A model generated the notes under the pieces. The model was not told the DNA's origin and searched no databases. It saw only the letters and a program-made list of their open reading frames with translations. This document shows positions 46,293 to 57,400 of a DNA stretch of 64,000 bases, one piece after another. The translations under genes and the position numbers were made by a program. The stretch is from Aselliscus stoliczkanus (taxonomy: Eukaryota; Chordata; Mammalia; Chiroptera; Hipposideridae): assembly GCA_033961575.1 (NCBI GenBank), contig CM066735.1, positions 34,615,501-34,679,500 of the forward strand. The letters are read 5' to 3'. How positions within the stretch are numbered: position 1 is the stretch's first letter; each line of letters starts with the position of its first letter.

Positions 46293-46749
46293 AAAATATA
46301 AAATTATATTAGGAAAGGATGAAAGGTACTCCTAAAATTGAATACGAACAAACCAATGTATATGCCTACCACATTGATAGTATAACCATGTGGAGAAAAG
46401 GTTTATTTCAGGTAATTTTTGAAAAAACAACAACAACAAAAACAAAAAAAATAGCTTTCACTGCACATCATTAGTGGTATATATTTTCAGGACAAAAAGT
46501 ATTGCAAAACATATCATAAAAATTACTTATGGATTTATTGTTAATATTAATGTTGGTAATATAATTTGAAACTTTACAGGTTATATTGTGGAATGCAGCA
46601 AATTGATATGTTGATGTTATAAGGAACTAGAATTTTCACTGTTAGGGAAAAATATATGAACTTTAAATAATATAAGAGAGAAAACATTACGATTTTAATT
46701 CTAAATTGAAAATATTAATATGATCCCATGCTTGTTAAAACATATATTT

Positions 46750-48000
46750 CATAATTTTTCTTCCTTATGAAAAGGGCCTGAAAGGACACCCTGGCATCAG
46801 TTAACACACGACTGCCCAGATCATAGTCTCTAAATATAATTCCTTAAGAATAAGAGTCAGGACTTAGAGAAATGGCTGATTATAGTCCTAAAACAGGAAA
46901 GTACACCGTGAGACTGAGATATCATGTGCCTGAAAGAGTCCAAATACAAATGAGGTAATATAAAAAATGATAGAAGACCCAGCTGGAAGGGGCCCCCACT
47001 TGGCAAATTTGATAATTTGAGCAACAAAAAAGAATAATGACAGTAATTGTTATGTATTGAATAACAAAGAAAACTCCATTATTCTTAGTGCAGAGAAGTA
47101 CAAACCATAAAGGCTAAGAAATGAGCTCATTAAACCTAAGAGCTTCTGTATATCAAAAGACATAAAAGGAGTAAAATGAGAACCTTCAAAGTGGGTGATA
47201 GTGCTGTACGTACATTTGACAAATGATTGGTGTTTCAAATATGTAAAAAAGTTTACATATTAGTAAGATAAAGAAAAACAACCCAAGAGAAAACTCGTTA
47301 AGTTATGAATAAGTAGTTCATAGACCGGAAAGTATAAATGGCCCCCACACATGTGAAGAGTTTTAATATTACTAGATAGTGAAATACAAATTAAAGCTAT
47401 AGTGAACACTTTCGCATACTGACCAGGCTGGCAAAAATGAGAGTCTTACAGTACAAAGTGTTTTTGAAGATGTGGAGCAATGGTACTCCTCATCTACCAT
47501 TCGTGGGAGTTGTAATTTGTGCAGTCCCTTCAGAAAACTGTTTCATATTACCTGCTAAAGTTAATGATACATTCTCTATGATTCAGCAAGATTCTTAATG
47601 CACAAGATTGCTCATGGCATCATTCTTCACTGAAGCAAAAAATGGAAAAAGTCAATAGTCTACTAATGCCAGAATAAATAACAGTTTGTTATATTCATAT
47701 ACTGAAGTTTGGTGCAACAAGAAAATGAAATATCAGGATCTACAGGATCAATATATTTGAATTTAATTAATGGGCTATTGAGTGAAGGAGGCAAGAGACA
47801 GGCACACAGTTAATCCCATTTAAATAAAGCTTAAGAACAGAACTATTGAGAATATGTTATTTGAGGTTACATACTTAGATAATAAAAATGATAAAACTAC
47901 ACTGAAAAAATAAATATGAAGTCAAGATGATTGTTATTTCTGGAGAGAGATGGGGATGGAACTGGACAAGGGTTCATAGAAGACTTCAAGCGTCATAGTG
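46750..48000 (+). mobile_element. Old L1/HAL1-type remnant, plus strand
   Basis: From 47100 to 48000 the order fits an ancient LINE: 'gcttctgtatatcaaaagaca', 'gtgaaatacaaattaaagc', 'gaccaggctggcaaaaatgag', 'gaagatgtggagcaatgg', 'caagattgctcatggcatc' and 'tttctggagagagatggggatgg'. The 46750-47050 part is less certain. It is interrupted by many stops and has no coding capacity. The mariner-type element at 48010 sits at its end. Confidence 0.65.
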
Positions 48001-48009
48001 TTTAAGATA

Positions 48010-48250
48010 CAGAAGGTGCCAAAAAAATGTGTACACATTTTAAGAAAGGAAGAATACTGTGTTGAAATTGTTATACACAATATATACTGATAACGAAAGA
48101 TGAATACAAGTCATGTTTGACTTCTGCAATTACAAGAGGTGTTCAAAGTGGTTACCATCAGTGTCCAGGCACTTCTGATTATGGCAAACTACTGCCTCAG
48201 CAACGTTGACCAAAGTGTCCACTTGTATACATTTTTTTTGGCACCCCCAA
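48010..48250. mobile_element. 241-bp mariner-type non-autonomous transposon
   Basis: TA at 48008-48009 and 48251-48252. The left end has GGTGCCAAAAAAATGTGTAC and the reverse complement of the right end has GGTGCCAAAAAAAATGTATA, giving terminal inverted repeats of roughly 25 bases. The interior has no open frame of note. TA flanks and terminal repeats point to the Tc1/mariner superfamily, with transposase supplied in trans. The outermost 5 bases of the two ends differ, so the exact termini are uncertain. Confidence 0.75.
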
Positions 48251-48252
48251 TA

Positions 48253-48284
<32 letters not shown>

Positions 48285-48298
48285 TGTGTGTGTGTGTA
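48253..48298. repeat. (GT)n microsatellite
   Basis: GT units with one TATG interruption, directly abutting the mariner-type element. Confidence 0.96.
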
Positions 48299-48808
48299 TT
48301 TCTAAGGCTAGATAATGAATATATGTCTGCTTCTTATAGGTCAAGTGAAAGTATGAATTCTAATTTTTATTTTACTGAAGGAAAAACCACTGTAATTACT
48401 TGGAATTAAGATAGCCCACAAACAAAAAGTTATGCTTGATTTGGAATGAAAGTTCATACTGGCCACTTTATTTTTCACTTTCAATATGCTTTCTTATTGT
48501 TTGTAATTTTTAAAACATGATAAGCTATGAGCACCATTTTTCATAAATTTCTTGATGTTGATACTTTTGATAGAGAAATATCATGTCAGTTTTTTCTTAT
48601 TGGTCTTAGCCCTTCTAGTGATAATCAGAAACACTGACCACTGAAGATGGGGAGTCAGTTCTAGTTTTCAGACAATCTTATAAGTACTTAGAGAAAAAAA
48701 TTCTCAGTTTTATTATTTAAAATGAAATTTCTTTGAAAAGGTATTAAAAATCAATGTATTTCCCTTTCCTTATCAGGAAATTAAACTTGCCATACATATA
48801 TTCCTTAA

Positions 48809-48974
48809 GTTTTTAAAATATTTTATTAGGGTATAATTGATATACAAAAAAATTACACAATGTATATATACCTTGATGAGTTTGGAGATACGCATATTCT
48901 CATCGTAACCATCGTCATGCTCAAGTTACTAAACATATCCATCACCTCAAAAAATTTCCTTGTGTTCTTTTCCT

Positions 48975-49005
<31 letters not shown>

Positions 49006-49807
49006 CGCGCATGTATGTGTGTACTTGTGGTAAGAACACAACATGAGATCTATCCTGTCAAAATGTTTTAAAGTACACAATATCATATTGCTAACTATAG
49101 ATATGAGGTTGTACAGCAGGCCTCTAGCACTTATTCACCTTACTTAGCTGGAACTTCATACTCATTGAGCAACGATTCCCCATTACACCTTCCCCCTAGT
49201 CTCAGGCAACAATTTTAGTCTCTGCTTCTGTGAGTTTGACTGTTTTAGATCCATCACTGAAGTGGAACCATTCAACATTTGTCCTTCTGTTACTAATTTA
49301 TTTCACTTAGCATTTCTTCCAGATTCATCAAAGTTGTGGAAAATGGCAGGATTTTCTTCCTTTCTAAGGCTAAATAATATTCCATTATGTGTACACACCA
49401 CATTTCATTTGTCCATCTATTTGTGGACATTTGGTTTGTTTCCAAGTACTGGCTCTTGTGATTAATGCTGCAATGAATATGCAAATCAAAACCGCATGAG
49501 ATATTTGTTAGGATAGCTAATATATACATAATATTAGCCATCTTAAGATACAAATTTTATATATTATATGTGTGTGTGTGTATATATGTGTGTATATATA
49601 TCAAATGTTGGCAAGGACATGGAAAATTGGAATCCTTATACACTGTTGGTGAAAATGTAGAATGGTGCATCTACTGTGGAAAGCAGTATGGAGTTCCTCA
49701 GAAAATTAAAAATAGAATTACAACATGATCCAGTAGTCCTACCTCTGGATATATGTCCAAAAGAATTAAACTCAGAATCTAAAAGAGAGATCTGCACCAC
49801 CATACTC
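48809..49807 (-). mobile_element. 5'-inverted (twin-primed) L1 insertion, about 1 kb
   Basis: 48809-49477 is an L1 3' end in antisense, including the ORF2 C-terminal hallmark IMEYYLALERKKI on the minus strand. At 49477/49478 it switches to L1 ORF2 in sense ('atgcaaatcaaaaccgcatgag' block, 'atacactgttggtgaaaatg', 'gtatggagttcctcagaaaat'), ending near 49807. The sense piece stops just where the antisense piece begins in L1 coordinates, so the two are contiguous parts of one L1. Probable target duplication: ATATTCCTTAA (48798-48808) and ATATTCTTAA (49808-49817). It is a more diverged L1 than at 42890. Confidence 0.88.
48974..49010. repeat. (GT)n(GC)n microsatellite inside L1
   Basis: Twelve GT units followed by seven GC units, inside the antisense part of the twin-primed L1. 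Strong alternating purine-pyrimidine, hence Z-DNA-prone. Confidence 0.95.
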
Positions 49808-49817
49808 ATATTCTTAA

Positions 49818-50554
49818 TTTGCCTGGAAAACTATTTCCTCCTCCAAAATAAGTAAATCATAACCACACATTTCTAAATGATAAACTAGAACTAACTGGAG
49901 TCCAACTAATGATATTTTATTGTATTTTAGATTTTCTTTAACATGTGATAAAGATATAAAGATTAAAGAGAAGTCTTTACTGAGTTTTATTATTGAATTA
50001 TTATGAAACATATATTTGAAGCTTTAATCTCCTTAGATTAAGTACTATATACTAAGGCATAAATATTTACTATTAATAATTATTATAAAATAAATTAAAA
50101 TAAAAACTGTATATCTCAGCTTGTATCTTTTAAAATAGGGAATACTCATAGCGTTGTCCAAAACTCTTGAATAATATAGTCTGATAAAACAGGAATCAAA
50201 CTTCTCCCCAATGGGGGTTTGTCAGGTTCCACAATTTTACTATGTAGTAAGACAACAGACAAATGCAAACTTGTTATGTTTTGGTTTTTGACAGTCTAGA
50301 GGCTACAACCGCATTACCACGTGTGCTGTTGAATTGACTGCCACTTGAATGGACCTCGGAATAAATCTTTTGCAGCCCCAAATAATAAAAATAAAAATAA
50401 AGGAAAATAGGAAATAGCTAGGTAATCCTGTATAATCAAAATAAACCATGAATGACATTCATTAGTTCATATTTATAAAGGAGAAAAGGCATTCATAAAC
50501 TAGCCTTTAGAATAATGATGAAATGTTACAGCAGAAAATAATTTCTAGATCAGC
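49818..50554. other. No recognised feature
   Basis: Unique-looking AT-rich sequence to the right of the twin-primed L1. Confidence 0.45.
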
Positions 50555-51210
50555 AGTTTCACTTTCTTCACTTAACAGATGCAAAAAGATAGGTCTAGAG
50601 AAGTTGAACTACTTGACTAAGATGGTAAACCTCATATCCAATACTAACCATACACTGTACATGTATAACTGTTGAATGCCCACAGGCGCATAGAAATGGA
50701 CTGACTTACACACATAGTGTTGGGAAGTGGCAGAAACAGGGCTCAACACCAGACCTTGGACTCCATATTTAGTAAGTTTACAAATCCACCCTCACTGCTT
50801 CAGGATTAAACCTGAGGTTCTCAGGTGGGTTGTGGGAATGCCAAGAAGGTTCATTCCTGGGCTGAGCCAAGACCCAGGCACCTAGAGGACAGCTAGATTG
50901 GAGGTGCTCAGAAATAGACACCAGTGAATAGACACCTCTTTTCACACCTTCACTACATCTCTCTGTGAGGGGAGGAACAGCCCAGTTGTTTTGGGGGAAC
51001 TTTAGTCAATATACAGGTATTTATTAATTATATACTGTAATCTCGGTGCTTCACTAATTATCTGATTTAATTCTCACAAAACCTGAAAGGGAGATATTAG
51101 TTTGCTTATTTTCATCATCAAGGAAGTGAGGAGGCTCAAGTGGTTAGGCAATTTTCCAAGTTCATCTAACTAGGAATTAACAGAGCCGTCCCACTCTGAT
51201 GTTTGGCCTT
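50555..51210 (-). mobile_element. Two MIR-like remnants, antisense
   Basis: 50555-50770 ('cttcacttaacagatgcaaaa', 'ctagagaagttgaactacttgac', then 'ggctcaacaccagaccttgga') and 51030-51210 ('attatctgatttaattctcac', 'aagtggttaggcaattttcc', 'gttcatctaactaggaattaac') both follow antisense MIR order. Each is diverged. Confidence 0.6.
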
Positions 51211-51283
51211 TCCCCTCTGCCCTCTGCCAGTTTTATGGAAGGACTGCATGAAAGCTAAGCTCTTCCCTTAAGAGGATTCAGCG

Positions 51284-51304
51284 TAAAAAAAAAAAAAAAA
51301 AAAG
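51284..51304. repeat. Poly-A run
   Basis: About 20 A with one G near the end. No retroposon body is recognised upstream, so this may be a simple tract. Confidence 0.9.
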
Positions 51305-52504
51305 AAGGTTTTTCTGTTGTTTATTTTGTTGTTGTTTTGTGCTTGAGGTCCATTTTCAGGATAAAGGGAGAGTTCAGAAGTTTAAGGAGTGGTTCAGTTA
51401 GGTTATCAGAACGGGACTCAGGGTCTGTACAATAGAGGCCTGTGCTCTTAAAAAAAAAAAAGATTCTGTCTGTAACCACTGGCTTTTGACCATTTTATTG
51501 CTCCACATAGTGGTTAGCATAATACTCTTGAGACAAAATTGAACAGTGTACTTGCCTCCACTAGAAACAAGCATGGAGGGTTGTGAGAAAACCAAGTACC
51601 ATACTAAAGCTAAGCTGAGACGAAGAGAGGAAAGTTGTGGCCCTGTGTAAGAAAGAAGAGTGGGGGAGCTCTTGAGACATGAGGTGAAGGAAAGAACAAA
51701 GTTTGGGAGATGCCTACTAGGGAATTATTTCCAGTTCTATGGCATGAAGGAAAAGCCTATCAAATAGCCCTGATGATTTCTGTTTACTGCTGCTTTTTAT
51801 TTAAATAAAGATTTTGGTACATAGAAATTATCATAAATTCATATATGTTTCATTTCCCTCCATCATTTGCTTCTTGCAAATTGTCTACAAACTTCAATAT
51901 CCATTTATAAATTACAAATGTATTAAAAATCTAATAATTCATAAATGGAACTATAGCTAAGTTTTTTGTTAGATGAATGTCTGATTGTGTTTTAAATTGC
52001 ATTGTAGCAGGATCTGAAGTGGGACTTTTCATCTTGTAATTTTAGCTAAAACATACAAGTCAAAGACAATGGTGGTGGAAGGGACTAAGGTCACCCACAT
52101 CCTGGAGAGATTCTGGGAATACCTGTGCTGGTCTTGCTGAGAGGCAGCCAATATGGTTCCTATGCCAGAGATCCCCAATTTGAATCTCCAGCTTCTATCA
52201 GAGAAGGCCTTTTGGAGAGCCTTTAAAGGGAATTCATTGGAATAGAAACACTATGGTGTTGATATCCCTTTCCTATGGAAAAGAGGAAGGGAGGGCTTCA
52301 CCTTTCCCATCTATGAGGTGGGTGGCAGGAAGAGAATCCCGTGTGGAGATCGGCTGGCTAGCAGCTCACTCTTTAGGAGTTTGGGGAGCCACAGAGACAG
52401 GGAGGCCTGCCTGGTGGTGTTACCGGTACTGAAGGGGGTTTCTTGGTAGAAAGAGCCTGGTATATTTTTCCAGAGACCTAAGCCACATGTAAGTAAATTG
52501 CCCG
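51305..52504. other. No recognised feature
   Basis: Unique-looking sequence. GC is slightly raised at 52050-52440 without a supported exon. Confidence 0.4.
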
Positions 52505-52612
52505 GGGTTGTCACTTTGTGAGGGGTGTAAATGTCTAACTGTTACATTGCTTGGTACACCTGAAACTAAAAATAATAATGAAAAAAAGAAGAAGGTTGCA
52601 ATGAAAAAAAAA
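52505..52612 (+). mobile_element. Short L1 3' tail, plus strand
   Basis: 'gtcactttgtgaggggtgtaa', 'ctaactgttacattgcttgg' and TACACCTGAAACTAAAAATA with an A-rich tail. Same L1 3' end as 22340 and 38646. Heavily 5'-truncated; no clear target duplication seen. Confidence 0.7.
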
Positions 52613-54318
52613 ATGCAGGCTAAGTATGGCTTCTCAGAAACAGTATACTGTTTATTAATAGAGTTTCTTGAGTATTTTATTAAAAAGACACTACTAAAAA
52701 AGCCCCACACATTTCACATAGCTTTTGCACAAGTATATGTGTGTGTAGGCATATGTGTGCCTGTGTTCATGCATGTGTGTGTGTAGTTGGCTGGAAAAAA
52801 TGAATAGAAGTAAAACAGAGATTTGATAGGAATGCCTTCTACATTTGGAGACATTAGTTTCACCTAGAGTAAAGATATTCTAACACTTTTACTCACTATT
52901 TACTAAACCAAAATCTCAATAAAAGATCTAAAATAAAGTTCAACACTGCTAACTGATCATGTCAGAATAGAAAAGCCAAGATCAATGGATATGCTCCATT
53001 TTTTCCAGGCTGCTTATGTGAAGGGCAGAGATGACAACAGCACAGGATAAAGCAGAGGCTGTGTGGAGCACTGAAGTAGAGCAATCAGCCACACACGAAA
53101 CTAACAAAATAGAACACATAAGGAGTACTTCAAGGGCAGCATATAAAGCACAGCTAACTAAGGCTTGGAAGTGATAGGATGGCTGCTCTTTGGGAGGTTC
53201 TGACTCGTTGAGCCTACTCAGACAATGGCACAGCATCACAAACAGGGATAGCTGCTGCAGCTGGCCAAAGAATTGTGAAGAAGAGATTGTACTGCACACT
53301 TTAGCTTTTCCAAGACATTTAAGTATACATGAGATAATCACATAGTAGAGTAAACAATTCTTAGAATTTCTAGATTGAAAGGTTCTATGCCACTGTCTTC
53401 TTTCATTGACATTGTATCACTTGAGTTCTATGGGTCTGTCTCTTATTTTTCTTTTTTCTTTCTTTCTTTCTTTTTTTTTTTTTACAAAAGAGAGAAATAA
53501 AACAAGTGAAGTAAAGACCCTGTCCAGCACTAGCATTCTCTGATTCTGCTCTCTAAAGATAAAAGGCAACAGGATAATGAAACGTTAAATTTAGGTGTTC
53601 AGAACTTTAGTTTTATAACAGTGGCTGGATGATTTGAAGGGGAAAAGGCAGGAAGATCAATTCCCAGGGCAGAGGTCATTCGGTTTCTATGAACAGAACA
53701 TTCAAAGAGGTCCCAGCAAGAAGGGTGCTAGTTATCAGGATACAGGGCCATTTCATTTCATATAAGCCACTGTGGGAAATGCCATGAAGTGTCATTGCAT
53801 CTGTGAAAATCAATGTACAAAGATTTCTCTTATTCTCTCTTGGCCATTATGTACTTCCCTCTGTCCATCTATTCTATTTTAAAATTTGTAGACTAGGGTT
53901 GTTTTTTTGTAAGATTACCACTGATTTTTTGTAAATTTGACTTGCATGTGGCTTTGCCTTGCCCCGATGACCATTTTGGCTCCAGTTCCACATAAATGTA
54001 GGTCCGAAACCCTCAGATTCATTCAAGCTTTGTGTCTCTTAGTTCACATTTTTTATATGAGAAAAAAACTGGTTGGCTAAACAAATAAGTTGTGTTAATT
54101 TCTACTGTTTTATGTGTCCATCTGAAGGCCTAATCATCTGTGCCCAGTAGGATAGGATCATGTGGTTTTGGTATGGCCACCATGCATTTAAAAGAAGCTG
54201 TGGGAGAAGGAAATCTACAAAAATGAGTGTGTTTTTGATAGCAAATATCCGTTGCCTAATTTCTTAAAAGAATTAAGCTATGTAGTTCACATGTAACTAA
54301 AAATTAACAATGATTTTT
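52613..54318. other. Mostly unrecognised, with T/C-rich tract at 53450-53483
   Basis: A (TTTC)n/poly-T tract at 53450-53483 is the only simple repeat of note; TG-rich text lies at 52737-52785. The 119-codon minus-strand frame at 52982-53341 is one of the longest in the window, but resembles no protein I know and has no supporting context. Confidence 0.4.
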
Positions 54319-54463
54319 TTTTTTTTTTTAAGCTGAGCCATCCTGCTACCTGTTGGCAGCTCAACAGCAACTCAGCTCGGGCTGGCATCGAACCGCTGTT
54401 GCTCAGAGCTCAGCTCGCACTTTTGAGTGAGCTCTTAACCAACTGAGCCACTCAGCTGGCCCC
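54319..54463 (-). mobile_element. tRNA-derived SINE, form C, antisense
   Basis: T-run tail at the left, then antisense body GAGCCATCCTGCTACCTGTT, B-box area near 54390, and antisense head CTGAGCCACTCAGCTGGCCC. Flanks ACAATGA at 54307-54313 and 54464-54470 with similar T-rich continuation, probably a diverged target duplication. Confidence 0.88.
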
Positions 54464-54470
54464 ACAATGA

Positions 54471-57400
54471 GTTTTAATGATAGATAAATTGTCCATAGAA
54501 TAACTAACTATGATTTTATATTCAGATACCTAGAGATTGAGCCAAGCAGACATAATGGCAGACATTTTGTGTTACCAGGTAACTAATAAACTAGTAGGAT
54601 GCCAACACAGAGATACTCAGCAAAAAATGGCAGGTGTATCCAGACAGGGGTACAAAGTATGGTGATAGGGCATTTGGGAACAGGTAATATGGGTGAGATG
54701 CACTAATTTATTTAAACACTTTAAAAATAAATAAAACTTTTTTTATAAAATGTATATGCCAGCAATTGTGATAGATTCTGGAAGTAAAGTCTAGAATATA
54801 ATTTTCATTTTATTGTATTTTATTGGATGACAAAGTTTCAGCCAGTAGGAACCAGAATATAGTTGCAACCATAGGTCTAGGATTTCATGATGGGATTATT
54901 ATTCTCACAAGAAAGTTTGAGAGTAAGCCTGCCATCCCAGTTCAGTCCTAGAGGACCTCAAAGTAATCAGGTCTTCAGAGTGCAGCTCAGTCAATGAAAA
55001 TGAGTTACAAACGGAAGCTAGGAGTCTATTAGAATTGAGATATAAAGTTATAGTTTAGGGTTACTAACTACCCAGGTTTTTTATAGAATTCAGGGGCTTT
55101 TTTGAACACAGGACTTTTATTAATTAAATTAAGAAATTCTCAGGCAAAAGATGATGAGTTAGTCACTGTAGAACTTGATTCTAAACCTTCCAAATCTGGA
55201 TTCTGTATTGCTCAATATTCTTTAACTAAACACTGATTTTTCACCAGAGCCTGGAATGGTGGAAGTATCAAGTAAAATTTAGACACTATTTATTTACTCC
55301 AGAAGGAGAATTTTTGTCAAAAATCCGAAAGGTTAATAGCACCATTTCCTCTCTGGATTAGAAAGTTCAGAAAATTGAACAAAGTAGCTCAGGAAAGAAT
55401 TTGGGGTGGCACACAGAATTCAAGGAAGAATTTAACAAACATGTTTTGTCAGATAGAAACTGACAATTGTTCAAAATATCTATTCTGTCATCCTTTCTTT
55501 CAGTAACAGAATGACTCCATTTTAAACTGCACACATAGGAGTGTCCAGCCAAGCCTGTATTTCCTAGCTCTCACACCACCCTTTCTCCTCACAGGTAGAT
55601 TCACCTAAATTCTGTTATAGAGTGATATGGTATGTGTCAGGTTTATCACATACACATGGCAATTTTCCAGGAAATGAAGGAACAAAGGATAAGAGGAATC
55701 ATTTTCTATGTATAACTTAGAAGAACAGAATCTTCTTTTCATTCCTTATTTCTTCCCTAAAGCTAGACTACACATCACTAGACTTCGATTCTCTCCTTTC
55801 ATTATTTCTAAACATTCTAGTGATGGGTTCTGACTGGCCCATTGTAGAATTCTAGAATTGGTCCAGGTTTGGTAAGATTCTTATTATTTGACCCATTGCT
55901 TTGACTAGATTATGTAAAAATATGATATTTATATTGGATCTTTATGGTGAAGGAGTTTCAGGAGAGTCAGTTCATCATACACAGGGGCTATCTACCAGTA
56001 CTTTGCTCAAACAAAATCACTAGATTTCCAAAGACTGAAATATGGTCATTTTCCAGGGTGCCTGAAATAAACGTAAACAGGTTACTTGCATTCTATGGGA
56101 TTATCATCCTGAGGCCTATGAGGGAAATATCATCAGTGTATTTGCAGGCAGAAACAGAAGAAAAATTAGGTCTGCGATCATTTGGAGATCACCAAAATCA
56201 GATCTCCCAACTAATTCAATGATAGAGAAATTCTTGAGAATAATCTTATGATTTATTATTTGGCAGTTCTTAATGATTGGATGTGACAAACTGTCATTGT
56301 TTAGACACTTGATGAAAATTCCCAAATAAAGAATATTTCCATGAATTTAAAGTGGTAATTCAAAAGCTTCCAGTAGAGTAGCTGGGAGAAAACCCAACCA
56401 AAAATATCAGGGTTTAATACCTAAGTGTTTTGTTGACTAGCAGTTATACTGGGGCACACTCACTGTCCTGTTAGGGATCCTCTATTCCCAATGGAAGGAT
56501 CAGCCTTGGAGCTGAACTACCTATTGAAATTCCCAACTCTTCACATAACTGCCTGTTGCTACTGTAGAGCCAGTACTCACTGATCTTACATCATGCTGTA
56601 ATGGAAACGCATCTTTACTGTATTTGAAGAAATATAGAGTATACATTTCAAAGTGTTACTGTATAACCTTGAAACTTGGTAAAATGATGCCACTCCTGCC
56701 TAGCATGGACCCCAAATCTACAACCAAAGAAACTGGCTGTGTTGTAACATGCATGATTTGTAGATGACCTAAATTTTTTTGAGCCTCTTATCTCTATTTT
56801 GCCATGGAATAGCACCTAAAAATGATCTTGGATAATGTGTGCACCTTGTGTGTCCTCATTAGGGAAGAATTGAATCTGACACAGGAAAAAATAATACACT
56901 CTCCAGTTTCATGCTGACAACATTAGTGAATGTGGATTCAAAAAGCCTTCATCGAAAATCATGCTGTGATACCATGTAAAGGGTAGTAGCAGAAAAAAAC
57001 GAGTGTTAGCACCCATTCTGGTACTTAGAAGATTAATGAAAGGAGACCATCCATATCTATGAAAGGGTTTATGAATTGCAAATTATGAGTCAGAGGTACA
57101 GCATCTGACACAGAGGCAACTTTCCAACCCATGGATATTGGAAAGGCTTTGGTAAAACCAATTATCTACAGGGAAAAGGGATGGCTGTTTGGGGCTGAGA
57201 CTTATTGTTAAGAGATATATTCAGTTGTTATTGATGATATCCATGAGGGCATTTTGATAAGACTGCTCTCTGGATCATCTAAGCTTGTCTGAAAGTGACA
57301 GACAACCCTGAATAGCATTGACTTAAACAAGACTGTAATTTGGTATTTGCTCACCCGTAAGAAGCCCAAATAGACTATTCTAGGTCCTATATATTTTGAT

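Noticed and set aside
52982..53341. 119-codon minus-strand frame with cysteine- and leucine-rich content
   Set aside because: No recognisable domain, no promoter, poly-A or splice support. A frame of this length is expected by chance in 64 kb.
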